From positions 496,001 through 560,000 of the forward strand of contig NZ_JBIFFV010000001.1 of NCBI RefSeq assembly GCF_043557345.1: a DNA stretch of 64,000 nucleotides, given 5' to 3'. Below the pieces are notes generated by a model, which was not told where the DNA came from, did no database searches, and saw only the letters and a program-made list of their open reading frames with translations. The position numbers were made by a program, and so were the translations under genes. Source of the DNA: Sulfitobacter sp043557345 (lineage in GTDB: Bacteria; Pseudomonadota; Alphaproteobacteria; Rhodobacterales; Rhodobacteraceae). Positions 25,392 to 32,975 of the stretch are shown piece by piece (position 1 is the first letter of the stretch; every line of letters begins with the position of its first letter).

Positions 25392-26569
25392 TGCGCGATT
25401 TCACAGCAATGGCAGTGCAACTGGATCAGCACCGGGCGGAACACCCGACCGGAGCCGACCGCTTGCCGACGCCTTTCATCTGGCAGGACCCCAATAGCCT
25501 GCCCCGTCGCCCATGGGTCTATGGGCGGCACCTTCTGCGCAAGCAGGTCGCAGTGACCGTTGCGCCCGGTGGCGTGGGTAAGTCATCCCTGACCATCGTT
25601 GAGGGGCTGGCGATGGTCTCTGAGCGTGAGCTGCTGGGGGAGTGGACAGCCAAGGGCTTGAACGTTTGGCTCTACAACCTCGAAGACCCGCGCGACGAGA
25701 TGAACCTACGGATCACAGCAGCCATGCAGCACCATGACGTGCAGCCTGATGAGGTCGAAGGGCGCTTGTTCGTTGATACCGGGCGGGAGCGCGAGCTTTG
25801 CACGGCTGTTCCGTCTCGCGAGGGCGTCGTTATCGTGAAGCCTCAGATTGAAGAGCTGGCGCGAGAAATCGCAGAACGTCAGATTGATGTGATGGTCGTT
25901 GACCCGTTCGTGTCCTCCCATCAGGCGGGCGAAAACGACAACGTCGCCATTGATCTCATAGCCAAAGAGTGGGCGCGACTTGCCGACCGGTGCAATTGTG
26001 CGATTGAACTGGTTCACCATACCCGCAAGACCAACGGCGTAGAGGCCACCTCAGAGGACAGCAGGGGCGGCTCGGCCCTTCTGGCGGCTGCACGGTCTGG
26101 CCGGGTGCTCAACCGCATGACAGCGGACGAGAGAGAGCAGGCGGGCATTCAGCCCGATGACCTGACTACCTATTTCACCGTGACCCGCGACAAGTCCAAC
26201 CTCGCACCCGTGGGCAAGCGCACATGGCGGCGCATGGTATCTGTCGAATTGGTGAACGGAGAGAGCGTTGGTGTGGCTGAAACTTGGGAGTGGCCGGATA
26301 CCTTCGACGGCTTCACCAGCAAGGACCTGATGGCCGTACAGCATGCCATTGAGGGTAAGCAACTGCGCTATTCGGATCAGGCTGGCAGGGATTGGGCCGG
26401 TGTAATCGTCGCCGATGTTCTGGGGCTGGACGCAACGAAGGACAAGCGCCGGATCAAGAAAATGATTGAGGCATGGCTGCATTCTGGGGCGCTCATCAAG
26501 CTTCAGGTCAATGACGAAAGCAGACGTCCGCGTCCTTGTTTGGAGGTGGGCGAATGGGCATCCGAATGA
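25391..26569 (+). CDS. RepA-like hexameric ATPase/helicase (AAA_25)
   Basis: 392 residues. Walker A APGGVGKSS (about 59-66), Walker B DVMVVD (166-171), and the ELVHHTRKT block are those of RecA-fold RepA-type helicases and related AAA_25 proteins of plasmids and islands. It would unwind DNA at an element origin in the excised state. The C-terminal 120 residues form a probable winged-helix region (GVIVADVLGLDATKDKRRIKKMIEAW). The ATG overlaps the stop of the preceding gene. A dense repeat/hairpin region follows directly and could be the site it acts on. Confidence 0.88.
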   Translation: MRDFTAMAVQLDQHRAEHPTGADRLPTPFIWQDPNSLPRRPWVYGRHLLRKQVAVTVAPGGVGKSSLTIVEGLAMVSERELLGEWTAKGLNVWLYNLEDPRDEMNLRITAAMQHHDVQPDEVEGRLFVDTGRERELCTAVPSREGVVIVKPQIEELAREIAERQIDVMVVDPFVSSHQAGENDNVAIDLIAKEWARLADRCNCAIELVHHTRKTNGVEATSEDSRGGSALLAAARSGRVLNRMTADEREQAGIQPDDLTTYFTVTRDKSNLAPVGKRTWRRMVSVELVNGESVGVAETWEWPDTFDGFTSKDLMAVQHAIEGKQLRYSDQAGRDWAGVIVADVLGLDATKDKRRIKKMIEAWLHSGALIKLQVNDESRRPRPCLEVGEWASE

Positions 26570-26572
26570 ACC

Positions 26573-26708
26573 GCTCCACCACCCCCAAAAAGCAGGTGGA
26601 GCAAGGTGGAGCAAATACCCCCCTGCACCACTGCTCCACCACCCCTCCCCCTAAAGGGGGGGAGGGGGGTGGTGGAGCGGCAGGTGGTGCCCCCGAGGTG
26701 GTGGAGCA
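26573..26708. repeat. GGTGGAGC repeat cluster with large hairpin
   Basis: The octamer GGTGGAGC occurs six times in 136 bases: direct at 26595, 26605, 26671 and 26700, inverted at 26573 and 26633. The inverted copy at 26633 and the direct copy at 26671 are the feet of a hairpin with a 9-bp perfect base (GCTCCACCA with TGGTGGAGC) and an inner C-tract/G-tract stem around CTAAAG. A frame (26554-26763) is open across it, but its Pro/Gly-rich product looks like a by-product of the repeats. Candidate roles: replication origin or DNA-packaging site. Confidence 0.85.
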
Positions 26709-26755
26709 AACCGACCTGTCTCAACAGCAGAAACTAATCAGAAAAGGTTCTTCGC

Positions 26756-27202
26756 ATGGGTAAGAAGAGCGACCGTAAAAACGGTGCGAAAACGGATGAA
26801 CGGAACCCGGATGGCACCTTCGCCAGCGGTAACCCCGGCAGGCCAAGAGGCGCACGCCATAAGGTCACACAGGCCATCGAAGCGATGCTGGAAGGACAGC
26901 AGGCGGCGCTAACACAGGCAGCCATAGACAAGGCTCTTGAAGGCGACGTGACAGCGCTGCGCCTTTGTCTCGACCGGATCGCCCCGGCACGGAAGGATGC
27001 GCCCGTATCGTTCGACTTGCCGGATATCGAAACGGCGGAAGACGCGGCCAACGCGGCACGCTCTTTGCTCAAGGCTCTCGCCGAGGGTGAAGTAACCCCG
27101 CTGGAAGCCGCATCCGTAATGGCGGTGGTCGAGCAGTTCCGCCGCACATTGGAAACCACAGAGATTGAACGCCGGATTACGGCATTGGAGGAAAGCAAAT
27201 GA
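26756..27202 (+). CDS. DUF5681-domain protein
   Basis: 148 residues. The N-terminal block NPDGTFASGNPGRPRGARHKVTQ is the DUF5681 signature, found in many prophages close to terminase genes. A helical body follows, ending in a segment TEIERRITALEESK that resembles the N-termini of the next two proteins. The gene is in the position where a phage would carry its terminase small subunit, but no large subunit is present here. DNA recognition for packaging is an attractive but unproven role. Confidence 0.8.
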   Translation: MGKKSDRKNGAKTDERNPDGTFASGNPGRPRGARHKVTQAIEAMLEGQQAALTQAAIDKALEGDVTALRLCLDRIAPARKDAPVSFDLPDIETAEDAANAARSLLKALAEGEVTPLEAASVMAVVEQFRRTLETTEIERRITALEESK

Positions 27203-27489
27203 GTATCGAACGACGCGTAAGGAAACTGGAAGGCCCGAAAGCGACAGGCGACGGTGAGAACCTTGAGCATATCTTCATTGTTGGCATTGAGGCGGTCGTC
27301 ACAGAGGACGGCGGCGAAGGCCATGCTAGTCAAGTGAAGGTAAGCGCCTCGACTGAAGAGCCGCAGAACTTTCATGCCTACTGTCTGAACCCAAAGTGCG
27401 AAGCGCGTGAACATGCGAAGCACGACGGCGAAACGCTAGAGCAAATGCAGAGCCGCCTGACGCGTGAGCACAAGGAGTTCGTGGCATGA
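27199..27489 (+). CDS. Unknown protein, 96 residues, 'RRVRKLEG' N-terminus
   Basis: Overlaps the DUF5681 gene by 4 bases. The N-terminus SIERRVRKLEGP is a short coiled-coil-like helix closely related to the next protein's start and the DUF5681 protein's end. A beta-rich middle follows, with a possible zinc-binding cluster (HAYCLNPKCEAREHAKHD: two Cys four apart, then His residues). Function unknown; small accessory of the packaging/virion region by position. Confidence 0.6.
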   Translation: MSIERRVRKLEGPKATGDGENLEHIFIVGIEAVVTEDGGEGHASQVKVSASTEEPQNFHAYCLNPKCEAREHAKHDGETLEQMQSRLTREHKEFVA

Positions 27490-27779
27490 CCCTGAAGAGA
27501 CGCATCACAAAGCTAGAGGGCGGGCCTGCTGAGCCGATGACAGTCTTTGCTACAGTGCCGACCCATTGGTCAGCATCCGAAGCTGCAAAAGCAATCGAGG
27601 CAGAGGCCTTGGCCCAAGGTCACAAGGCACCGTTCTTCACTTTCCCCATGCCCCAGGAGGGGGCTGACCGCGTGGCAATACTTGGATCAGAGCGGATGGG
27701 TGATCTGCTCGACTACGTCGCGCAACACGGAAGCCACATTGGCAAAGAAAATATGCCCAAGGCTGTGTCTACACCGTGA
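27486..27779 (+). CDS. Unknown protein, 97 residues, 'RRITKLEG' N-terminus
   Basis: Overlaps the previous gene by 4 bases (ATGA). The N-terminus TLKRRITKLEGG repeats the helix seen in its two upstream neighbours. The rest (TVFATVPTHWSASEAAKAIEAEALAQG) is an alpha/beta sequence with no recognised motif. It ends just before a perfect 14-bp palindrome that separates this small-gene set from the virion-type genes. Confidence 0.6.
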   Translation: MTLKRRITKLEGGPAEPMTVFATVPTHWSASEAAKAIEAEALAQGHKAPFFTFPMPQEGADRVAILGSERMGDLLDYVAQHGSHIGKENMPKAVSTP

Positions 27780-27796
27780 AGCAAAAGCCGAAATGG

Positions 27797-27810
27797 GGTA
27801 TTATAATACC
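27797..27810. promoter_or_regulatory. 14-bp perfect palindrome before the virion-type genes
   Basis: GGTATTATAATACC is perfectly self-complementary, AT-rich in the middle (TATTATAATA), and sits in the only real gap (27780-27910) of this operon, about 100 bases before the hydrolase gene. It fits a dimeric repressor site overlapping a -10 element, which would control the virion-type module separately. Confidence 0.55.
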
Positions 27811-27833
27811 GTGTTTTGTGAAGAGGTGCAGAG

Positions 27834-27914
27834 ATGGAAGGGCCAAGATTGATTGAACGTAAACAGGCTTCGGCGACGGGCCTTTTCGCGCTCTTCCGGA
27901 GGGCGGATGCATGA
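27834..27914 (+). CDS. Possible 26-residue leader peptide
   Basis: ATG 27834 opens a short frame (EGPRLIERKQASATGLFALF) whose TGA overlaps the next ATG (ATGA at 27911). The overlap matches the pattern of neighbouring genes, and GAGGTGCAGAG lies upstream. It could couple translation of the hydrolase gene. There is no other support. Confidence 0.3.
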   Translation: MEGPRLIERKQASATGLFALFRRADA

Positions 27915-29626
27915 GTTGGCTTCGGTACAACAACGAGTCTGCAATTCGCAGCCAGCCCCTCTCTTCGAAGCTGGTAGATGCACTGTCGTTCCTGCCTGAA
28001 ATGGGCATTGAGATGGAGGTGCATAGCGGCGGGCAGGCCCCGAAAGGGTCAGGCGGGCCGCGTACTGGCTCGACACGGCACGATCATGGCAATGCGGCAG
28101 ACGCGGACTTCTACTACCAAGGCCGCAAGCTAGATTGGAACAACCCTGATGACGTGCCTCTTTTTCAGGAGATGGTGAAGCGGGGCAAGCAGCGCGGCGT
28201 TACCGGCTGGGGCGCTGGCGACGACTACATGGGCGCTGGCCGTATGCATGTTGGCTTCGGTAACCCCGGTGTCTGGGGGGCGGATGGTAAGGGTGCAAAT
28301 GCCCCGGACTGGCTGCGCAGTGCATATCACGGCGAACCCGGCCACGTTCACAAGCCGGGCGACGAAAGTCAGGCCATCGCGGATCAAGCGATGAGCGCGA
28401 TTGGCAAGCAGCCCGCGCGGCAAACAACATCGAGCATATCAACAGGTGACGGTGCGCTCTCACTTCTAGGCGGCATCGCAAACGATACATTGGAGGCACC
28501 TATGGAGCCGGAAAAAGCAGGCGGGCTATTGGGTAAGATTTTCCCAAACATGACAGCGAACCGCCGGGATGAAATCAAGATGGGTTTGGCAGGCATGTCG
28601 CTGAACCCGAATGTCGGACTAATTCGCGGCCTACACACGCGTATGAGCGACAGGCGTGAGGATGCGAAGACTGCGAAGGAGCAGGCCCAAGCTCAAAAGC
28701 GAGAGAACCGGACGGCTCAGGTTATGAAGGCCAGCGGCGCTCCTGACTACTTGGTTCAGGCAGCAGAGAATGGCTACGCCAAGGAGGCGTTTAAAGAGTA
28801 TCTCCGCCTTAAAGGTGAAAAGCCAAGCGGCCCTAACTACGCTTACCATGATGGTGCTTGGTGGAATGCGGACAATCCGCAAGCTGGCCCTGTTGCAGGA
28901 TCGCCGGGAGGCGGCGCAAAGCCTTCCGAAGCCGATCAGGAAATCGCGCGCCTCGAAAGTATCGGCATCCCGCGTGACGTGGCGATCCGTATCAAGGAAG
29001 GCGTCTACAAGACTGTTACAGACCCCTACACGCGGGAAACGCGAGTTGTAGACCTTTCGTCTGGGAACCCCGTGTTCCAAACAGGAAGCGAAGCTACACC
29101 GAGCGCAATACCGACAGAGCCAAGCGCTCAACCGATGCCGGGTGGACAGGGACCAGACGCAAGCGATGCATTTGGTTTCGAGGGCATGGTAAAAGGCGGT
29201 ATCAACTCGGCGGCTGACTTCATCGGCGTAGACGCACCCTATGACGGCGTACAGCAAACCCAATCAGACTTCGCGGTTCTGCGGGAAAACCTCGTGAACG
29301 ATATCTCGCAGGGCTACGGACAACGCGTCCCTGCATTCCTGCTCAAGAACATTGAAGACCTGACGCCGAAAACCGGGGGTTTCCAAGGCGCGAGTGATGC
29401 GCAGTCAAAGCTCGGCGCACTAGAGCGCAGTTTCACGCAGGAGCTTGGCACGGTTCGGCAACAGCTTGGCAGGCAAATCTCTCCGCAGCAGCGTCAGGTT
29501 TTGACCAACAGGGAGGCGGCGCTGAACGCGGCTCTCGGGAAGGTCACAGGCGCGCTGACAAGGTTCGGCAGCAGCGACGGCGGGAACAAGACCAGTAGCG
29601 GCGTAACATGGAGGATTGAGCAATGA
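27911..29626 (+). CDS. Virion-type protein with N-terminal peptidase M15-like domain
   Basis: 571 residues. Residues 1-140 form a zinc-peptidase-like domain: the TRHDHGNAADADF block (55-67) and RMHVGFG (111-117) supply the His/Asp/His ligands expected of M15A-type murein peptidases. It is like the peptidoglycan hydrolases carried in phage virions to open a path for DNA. The rest (140-571) is low in known motifs, Gly/Pro/Ala-rich and then helical. It overlaps the next large gene by 4 bases. A free lysin would normally be shorter and sit with a holin, which is absent, so a particle or injection role is preferred. Confidence 0.75.
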   Translation: MSWLRYNNESAIRSQPLSSKLVDALSFLPEMGIEMEVHSGGQAPKGSGGPRTGSTRHDHGNAADADFYYQGRKLDWNNPDDVPLFQEMVKRGKQRGVTGWGAGDDYMGAGRMHVGFGNPGVWGADGKGANAPDWLRSAYHGEPGHVHKPGDESQAIADQAMSAIGKQPARQTTSSISTGDGALSLLGGIANDTLEAPMEPEKAGGLLGKIFPNMTANRRDEIKMGLAGMSLNPNVGLIRGLHTRMSDRREDAKTAKEQAQAQKRENRTAQVMKASGAPDYLVQAAENGYAKEAFKEYLRLKGEKPSGPNYAYHDGAWWNADNPQAGPVAGSPGGGAKPSEADQEIARLESIGIPRDVAIRIKEGVYKTVTDPYTRETRVVDLSSGNPVFQTGSEATPSAIPTEPSAQPMPGGQGPDASDAFGFEGMVKGGINSAADFIGVDAPYDGVQQTQSDFAVLRENLVNDISQGYGQRVPAFLLKNIEDLTPKTGGFQGASDAQSKLGALERSFTQELGTVRQQLGRQISPQQRQVLTNREAALNAALGKVTGALTRFGSSDGGNKTSSGVTWRIEQ

Positions 29627-32175
29627 GCGAGATCACCCTCAACGTCGAAGGTCGGCGCGTAAAAGTCGATGAGGCCTTTCTTCGCCTTTCTCCTAAGCAG
29701 CAAGAAGCCACAGTGAATGAGATTGCCGCCTCCTTGGGGCCGAAAGATGATTCCGGACTGATGGGGCAGCTAAACCAAGGCATTGCCAACAGCGCGGGCG
29801 GTATTATCGACCTGATCAATCCGTTCGATAAGCCCCATGCCCTCAACCCGTTCAAAGAAGGCACTGGTTCGGCCAAGACAGGCATTGAGGCGGGAATGGA
29901 TGCTATCGGGGTCAATCGGGCCACGACAGAGCCTGATACGCTGATGGAGAACTTCGCACGCGGCGCAGGTGAGGCGGCTGGCGCAGCACCGATTGGCGGA
30001 GCAGTTGCAAAGGCCCTCTCCGGCGCAGGTGGTCTTCTTGGCAGCATCGCTGACGACGCCTCGCAAGCAATGAATACAACACGCGGCGTAGTGTCGGAAA
30101 TGTTTGCTGGGGGCGGCGCGCAGGCTGGCGCAGGGCTGGCCGAGGATGCGGGCGCGCCTGAATGGGTGCAGCAGACGGCGGCTATCGCAGGCGGTGCGGG
30201 CGTGGGGGCTATCCCCGGCGCGGTTCGGTCTACACCTAGCGCAATTGGTGCGCGAAAGCTGACAAGCGCAGTGAAGACCGCTGCCATGCCTTACACCAAC
30301 GCTGGCGGCAAGGAGGTTGCACGTCAGCGGTTGCAGGAACTGGCAGGCGGGCCAGAGCGGGCGGCAGAGTTGGCACGGCGCGTTGGCCCTACCGAAATTG
30401 GTCTTACACCGGCACAACAGACCGGCGACCAGAACCTTCTAGGATTGGAACAGGAGGCCATGCGCCGCGACCCTAACCTGCGGGCGCGGATCGAGCAGCA
30501 GACTGATCAGGGCAAACAGGTTGCAGCACAGAACATTCGCAGCATGGGCGGGGACCCTGCGGACGCACAAGCATTCTTCAATGAGCGCCGGAAGACATGG
30601 CGGGATAAAATCGTCAGCATGGTGGACCGTGCGACAGACGGTGCCCTGCGGCCCACGGTCAAGAACAGCGAGATGATCAACAGCCAAGAGGTGTCGGAAA
30701 AGATCAAAGCCGCTGAGAGCGCCGCTAGAGTGCAAGAAGCGGATTTGTGGGCCAGAGTGCCGCGAGACACCAGAGTAGGCACTACAGCAGCCCGACAGAA
30801 GGCGCAGGCCCTGATTGCACAAACTCCGAAGGCACAGAGGGATGATATCCCGCGTGTGGTTCAAGAATTGCTCGGCCCCAGTGCCAACAATGGCTTTGAC
30901 GAGTTCGAAACCGTTGGCGAGATGCACGGCCTCTACAGCAAGTTGCGCGAGGTCGCCCGTTCTGCGCGTAGCGGCAACGACCAGCAGCGCAACATGGCCC
31001 GTATCGCTGATGAGGTTGCGGACGCCGTGCTGGACGACCTTGGCGCAGGTGCAGGCGTAACAGACGCGGGCAAGGCCATCGACAACGCCCGCGCCTTCTC
31101 AGCCGAAATGCACGAAGTCTTCAGCCAGGGGGTTGTAGGCAAGCTTTTGAAACGTAGCATTGATGGGGGCCGGTCGATTGACCCCGGCTTGACGCTCAAT
31201 CGCTCCCTTGGCCGGGGCGGCGCGACCGGCGCAGTGGGTGCTGATGATATCCAGAAGGCGACAGGCAGCTCAGCGGACAGTCAAATGGAGGACTTCGTTA
31301 CTGGTCTTTTCAATCGTTCCGCCTTCGGTGCTGACGGGACGTTTAACCAGCGTGGCGCGCTGTCCTTCATGCGCGACAATGGAGAAATGTTGCAGCGCTT
31401 TCCCTACCTGCGTGATACACTTGATGAAGCAATTAGAACGCAAACACGAGCGTCAAACGCAGCAGACCGGGGTGCTCGCGCCTTGCAAGATGCAAACAGT
31501 CCCGCCAAGTCGATTACAGCAGCATTCACTCAGGGGCCTTCGGAGACAGCAATTGATACGGTATTCAAGGCAAAGAGGCCGTCGGTCGCGGCGCGTGAAC
31601 TTGTCGCCACCGCGCGAAAGGACCCGTCTGGGAAGGCTATGGATGGCCTTAAAGGCTCTTTTGCTGATTACGTGATCCGCAAAAGCACCGATGCCAACGG
31701 CCTCAACGGTGAGGCGATGCTGCGTCTTCTGGATACACCGGAAACGGCTGCGATCCTGCGGGCAGCTCTGCCAAATGCGGACCTGAACCGCATCAAGATT
31801 ATCGGTAACGAGCTGCGGAAACTGCGAGAGGGCCGCAAGGCTGCTCCAGATATCGGCGGGCTGTCACCGCGCTCCCCAAACCGGCTGATTGAAATGGCGG
31901 CAAGGGTCATCGCGGCAAAGCAGGGGGCCAAGATGGGCGGGGGCAGCAGTGGGGCCTCGATCCAGACGGCCAACATGGCGTCCAACCGCATGAAGGGCAT
32001 TCTAGGAAACCTACAGAACGACAAAGCTGAGAAGCTGCTTATCGATGCGGTGTCGGACCCTGAGCTGTTCCGCCTCTTGCTGGTCGATCCCGGCAGCGTG
32101 AAGCTAACGCCGAAACAAAGCAGCCGTCTTGCGCCCTACTTCGCCGGAACAGCCGCAGCAATGGGAACGGAATGA
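29623..32175 (+). CDS. Large ejection/internal-virion-type protein
   Basis: 850 residues. The N-terminus ITLNVEGRRVKVDEAFLRLSPKQQEATVNEIAASL is a short domain common at the start of large phage proteins from internal-virion regions. Next come Gly/Ala-rich hydrophobic stretches (about 100-210), which could cross a membrane, then a long helical, charged body with recurring Arg/Gln/Ala patterns. That architecture suits a DNA-ejection protein that leaves the particle and crosses the envelope. No enzyme motif is visible. It is translationally coupled to the hydrolase-like gene. The specific role is inferred. Confidence 0.65.
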   Translation: MSEITLNVEGRRVKVDEAFLRLSPKQQEATVNEIAASLGPKDDSGLMGQLNQGIANSAGGIIDLINPFDKPHALNPFKEGTGSAKTGIEAGMDAIGVNRATTEPDTLMENFARGAGEAAGAAPIGGAVAKALSGAGGLLGSIADDASQAMNTTRGVVSEMFAGGGAQAGAGLAEDAGAPEWVQQTAAIAGGAGVGAIPGAVRSTPSAIGARKLTSAVKTAAMPYTNAGGKEVARQRLQELAGGPERAAELARRVGPTEIGLTPAQQTGDQNLLGLEQEAMRRDPNLRARIEQQTDQGKQVAAQNIRSMGGDPADAQAFFNERRKTWRDKIVSMVDRATDGALRPTVKNSEMINSQEVSEKIKAAESAARVQEADLWARVPRDTRVGTTAARQKAQALIAQTPKAQRDDIPRVVQELLGPSANNGFDEFETVGEMHGLYSKLREVARSARSGNDQQRNMARIADEVADAVLDDLGAGAGVTDAGKAIDNARAFSAEMHEVFSQGVVGKLLKRSIDGGRSIDPGLTLNRSLGRGGATGAVGADDIQKATGSSADSQMEDFVTGLFNRSAFGADGTFNQRGALSFMRDNGEMLQRFPYLRDTLDEAIRTQTRASNAADRGARALQDANSPAKSITAAFTQGPSETAIDTVFKAKRPSVAARELVATARKDPSGKAMDGLKGSFADYVIRKSTDANGLNGEAMLRLLDTPETAAILRAALPNADLNRIKIIGNELRKLREGRKAAPDIGGLSPRSPNRLIEMAARVIAAKQGAKMGGGSSGASIQTANMASNRMKGILGNLQNDKAEKLLIDAVSDPELFRLLLVDPGSVKLTPKQSSRLAPYFAGTAAAMGTE

Positions 32176-32534
32176 TGCAGTGGTCGTCAGATGTGTTTTC
32201 CGAGGCTGAGGCTTCGGAAACCCTCCGTCACCTGATGCCCTCGCGAGCTACGAAGGCGAGGTGCAGCCTGTTCGGGAAATACCTCAATGAAATACCCCCG
32301 CCGCACAGCCCTGACGCATATGTCAGCTATTGCAGTCAGATTGCTGATGCGTCGGAGAGGTTCAAAGAAACGAATAGCCCTGATGCTGAGCTGTGGCTTT
32401 ATGCCTTGGTGGTTAGGACGCTGTCTTTCGAAGTGGAGACGGATATCGAAGGGCCGATTAAACTGCTCTTCCAAGTGTCATCCCAAAAACAGGCTGAGAG
32501 CGGCGAACCCTTGCCCGATGTGAATGAGGCGTAA
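32172..32534 (+). CDS. Unknown protein, 120 residues
   Basis: Overlaps the large ejection-type gene by 4 bases (ATGA) and is therefore probably the last gene of that operon. Acidic, helical and not recognised; a Cys-containing segment ATKARCSLFGKYLNEIPPP stands out. There is no membrane segment. It is followed by a gene remnant in another frame and then the presumed transfer-origin region. Confidence 0.6.
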   Translation: MMQWSSDVFSEAEASETLRHLMPSRATKARCSLFGKYLNEIPPPHSPDAYVSYCSQIADASERFKETNSPDAELWLYALVVRTLSFEVETDIEGPIKLLFQVSSQKQAESGEPLPDVNEA

Positions 32535-32779
32535 ATCACGCGCTGGCAATCCGCGCCCGCGCTGAAATGCGGTTGGCGGAAGAGTACGACGCGGCGCAGG
32601 ACCGTGGTGAAGTCGCCAAAGACGGCAAGCCTAAAACCGTTGGCGGTGACAACGGTATTAAACCCGCTACTGCCGCCGACATTGGCCTGCGCCGTGATGA
32701 AATCCATGACGCCCGCAAGCTGCGCGATGCAGAGCGCGACGAACCCGGCATCATCCAGCGAAGGGTTGGTAAAGGTTAG
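32528..32779 (+). pseudogene. Truncated ParB/'RAERRxGEL'-type gene remnant
   Basis: About 83 codons are open. The start HALAIRARAEMRLAEEYDAAQ and the later ATAADIGLRRDEIHDARKLRDAE resemble the middle of a phage/plasmid protein family often annotated as ParB-like or methyltransferase-associated. The frame is blocked by TGA at 32525-32527, has no good start before an internal ATG at 32567, and lacks the usual C-terminal half. It looks like debris left by recombination next to the mobilization region. The family match is from memory and moderate. Confidence 0.5.
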
Positions 32780-32975
32780 GAAAGTTTGCGGTAATCAAAA
32801 AATAATGATCATCTAACCTGGGGTTTCGAAAGGGGGCGGAGCGCTCCTTCGCCGGAGAGACATAACAGCCCGTCAGGGAGGTTATGGCTAGTAGGTTCCC
32901 GCTCGCGCGATCCGACACGGCAGGCCAATCAGTTTTGGTAAACCGATTTTCAGAGTCTTCCCGTATCTTCCGTTC
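32780..32975. other. Candidate oriT region upstream of the relaxase
   Basis: The 196-base gap before the relaxase gene has several dyads. ATGATCAT is at about 32803-32810. The 10-bp palindrome GGAGCGCTCC is at 32838-32847. A hairpin pairs CATAAC (32861-32866) with GTTATG (32881-32886) and has an inner CCC/GGG step. Relaxases of the MobV/Pre group usually nick in such an inverted-repeat region directly upstream of their gene. The nick site itself cannot be named. Confidence 0.5.

Noticed and set aside
26573..26708. CRISPR-like array
   Set aside because: The repeats are only 8-9 bases, unevenly spaced and in both orientations, with no spacers of constant length and no cas genes.
26554..26763. 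Possible 69-residue protein across the GGTGGAGC cluster
   Set aside because: Its Pro/Gly/His-rich sequence follows directly from the nucleotide repeats. The overlap with the next gene is the only argument for it.
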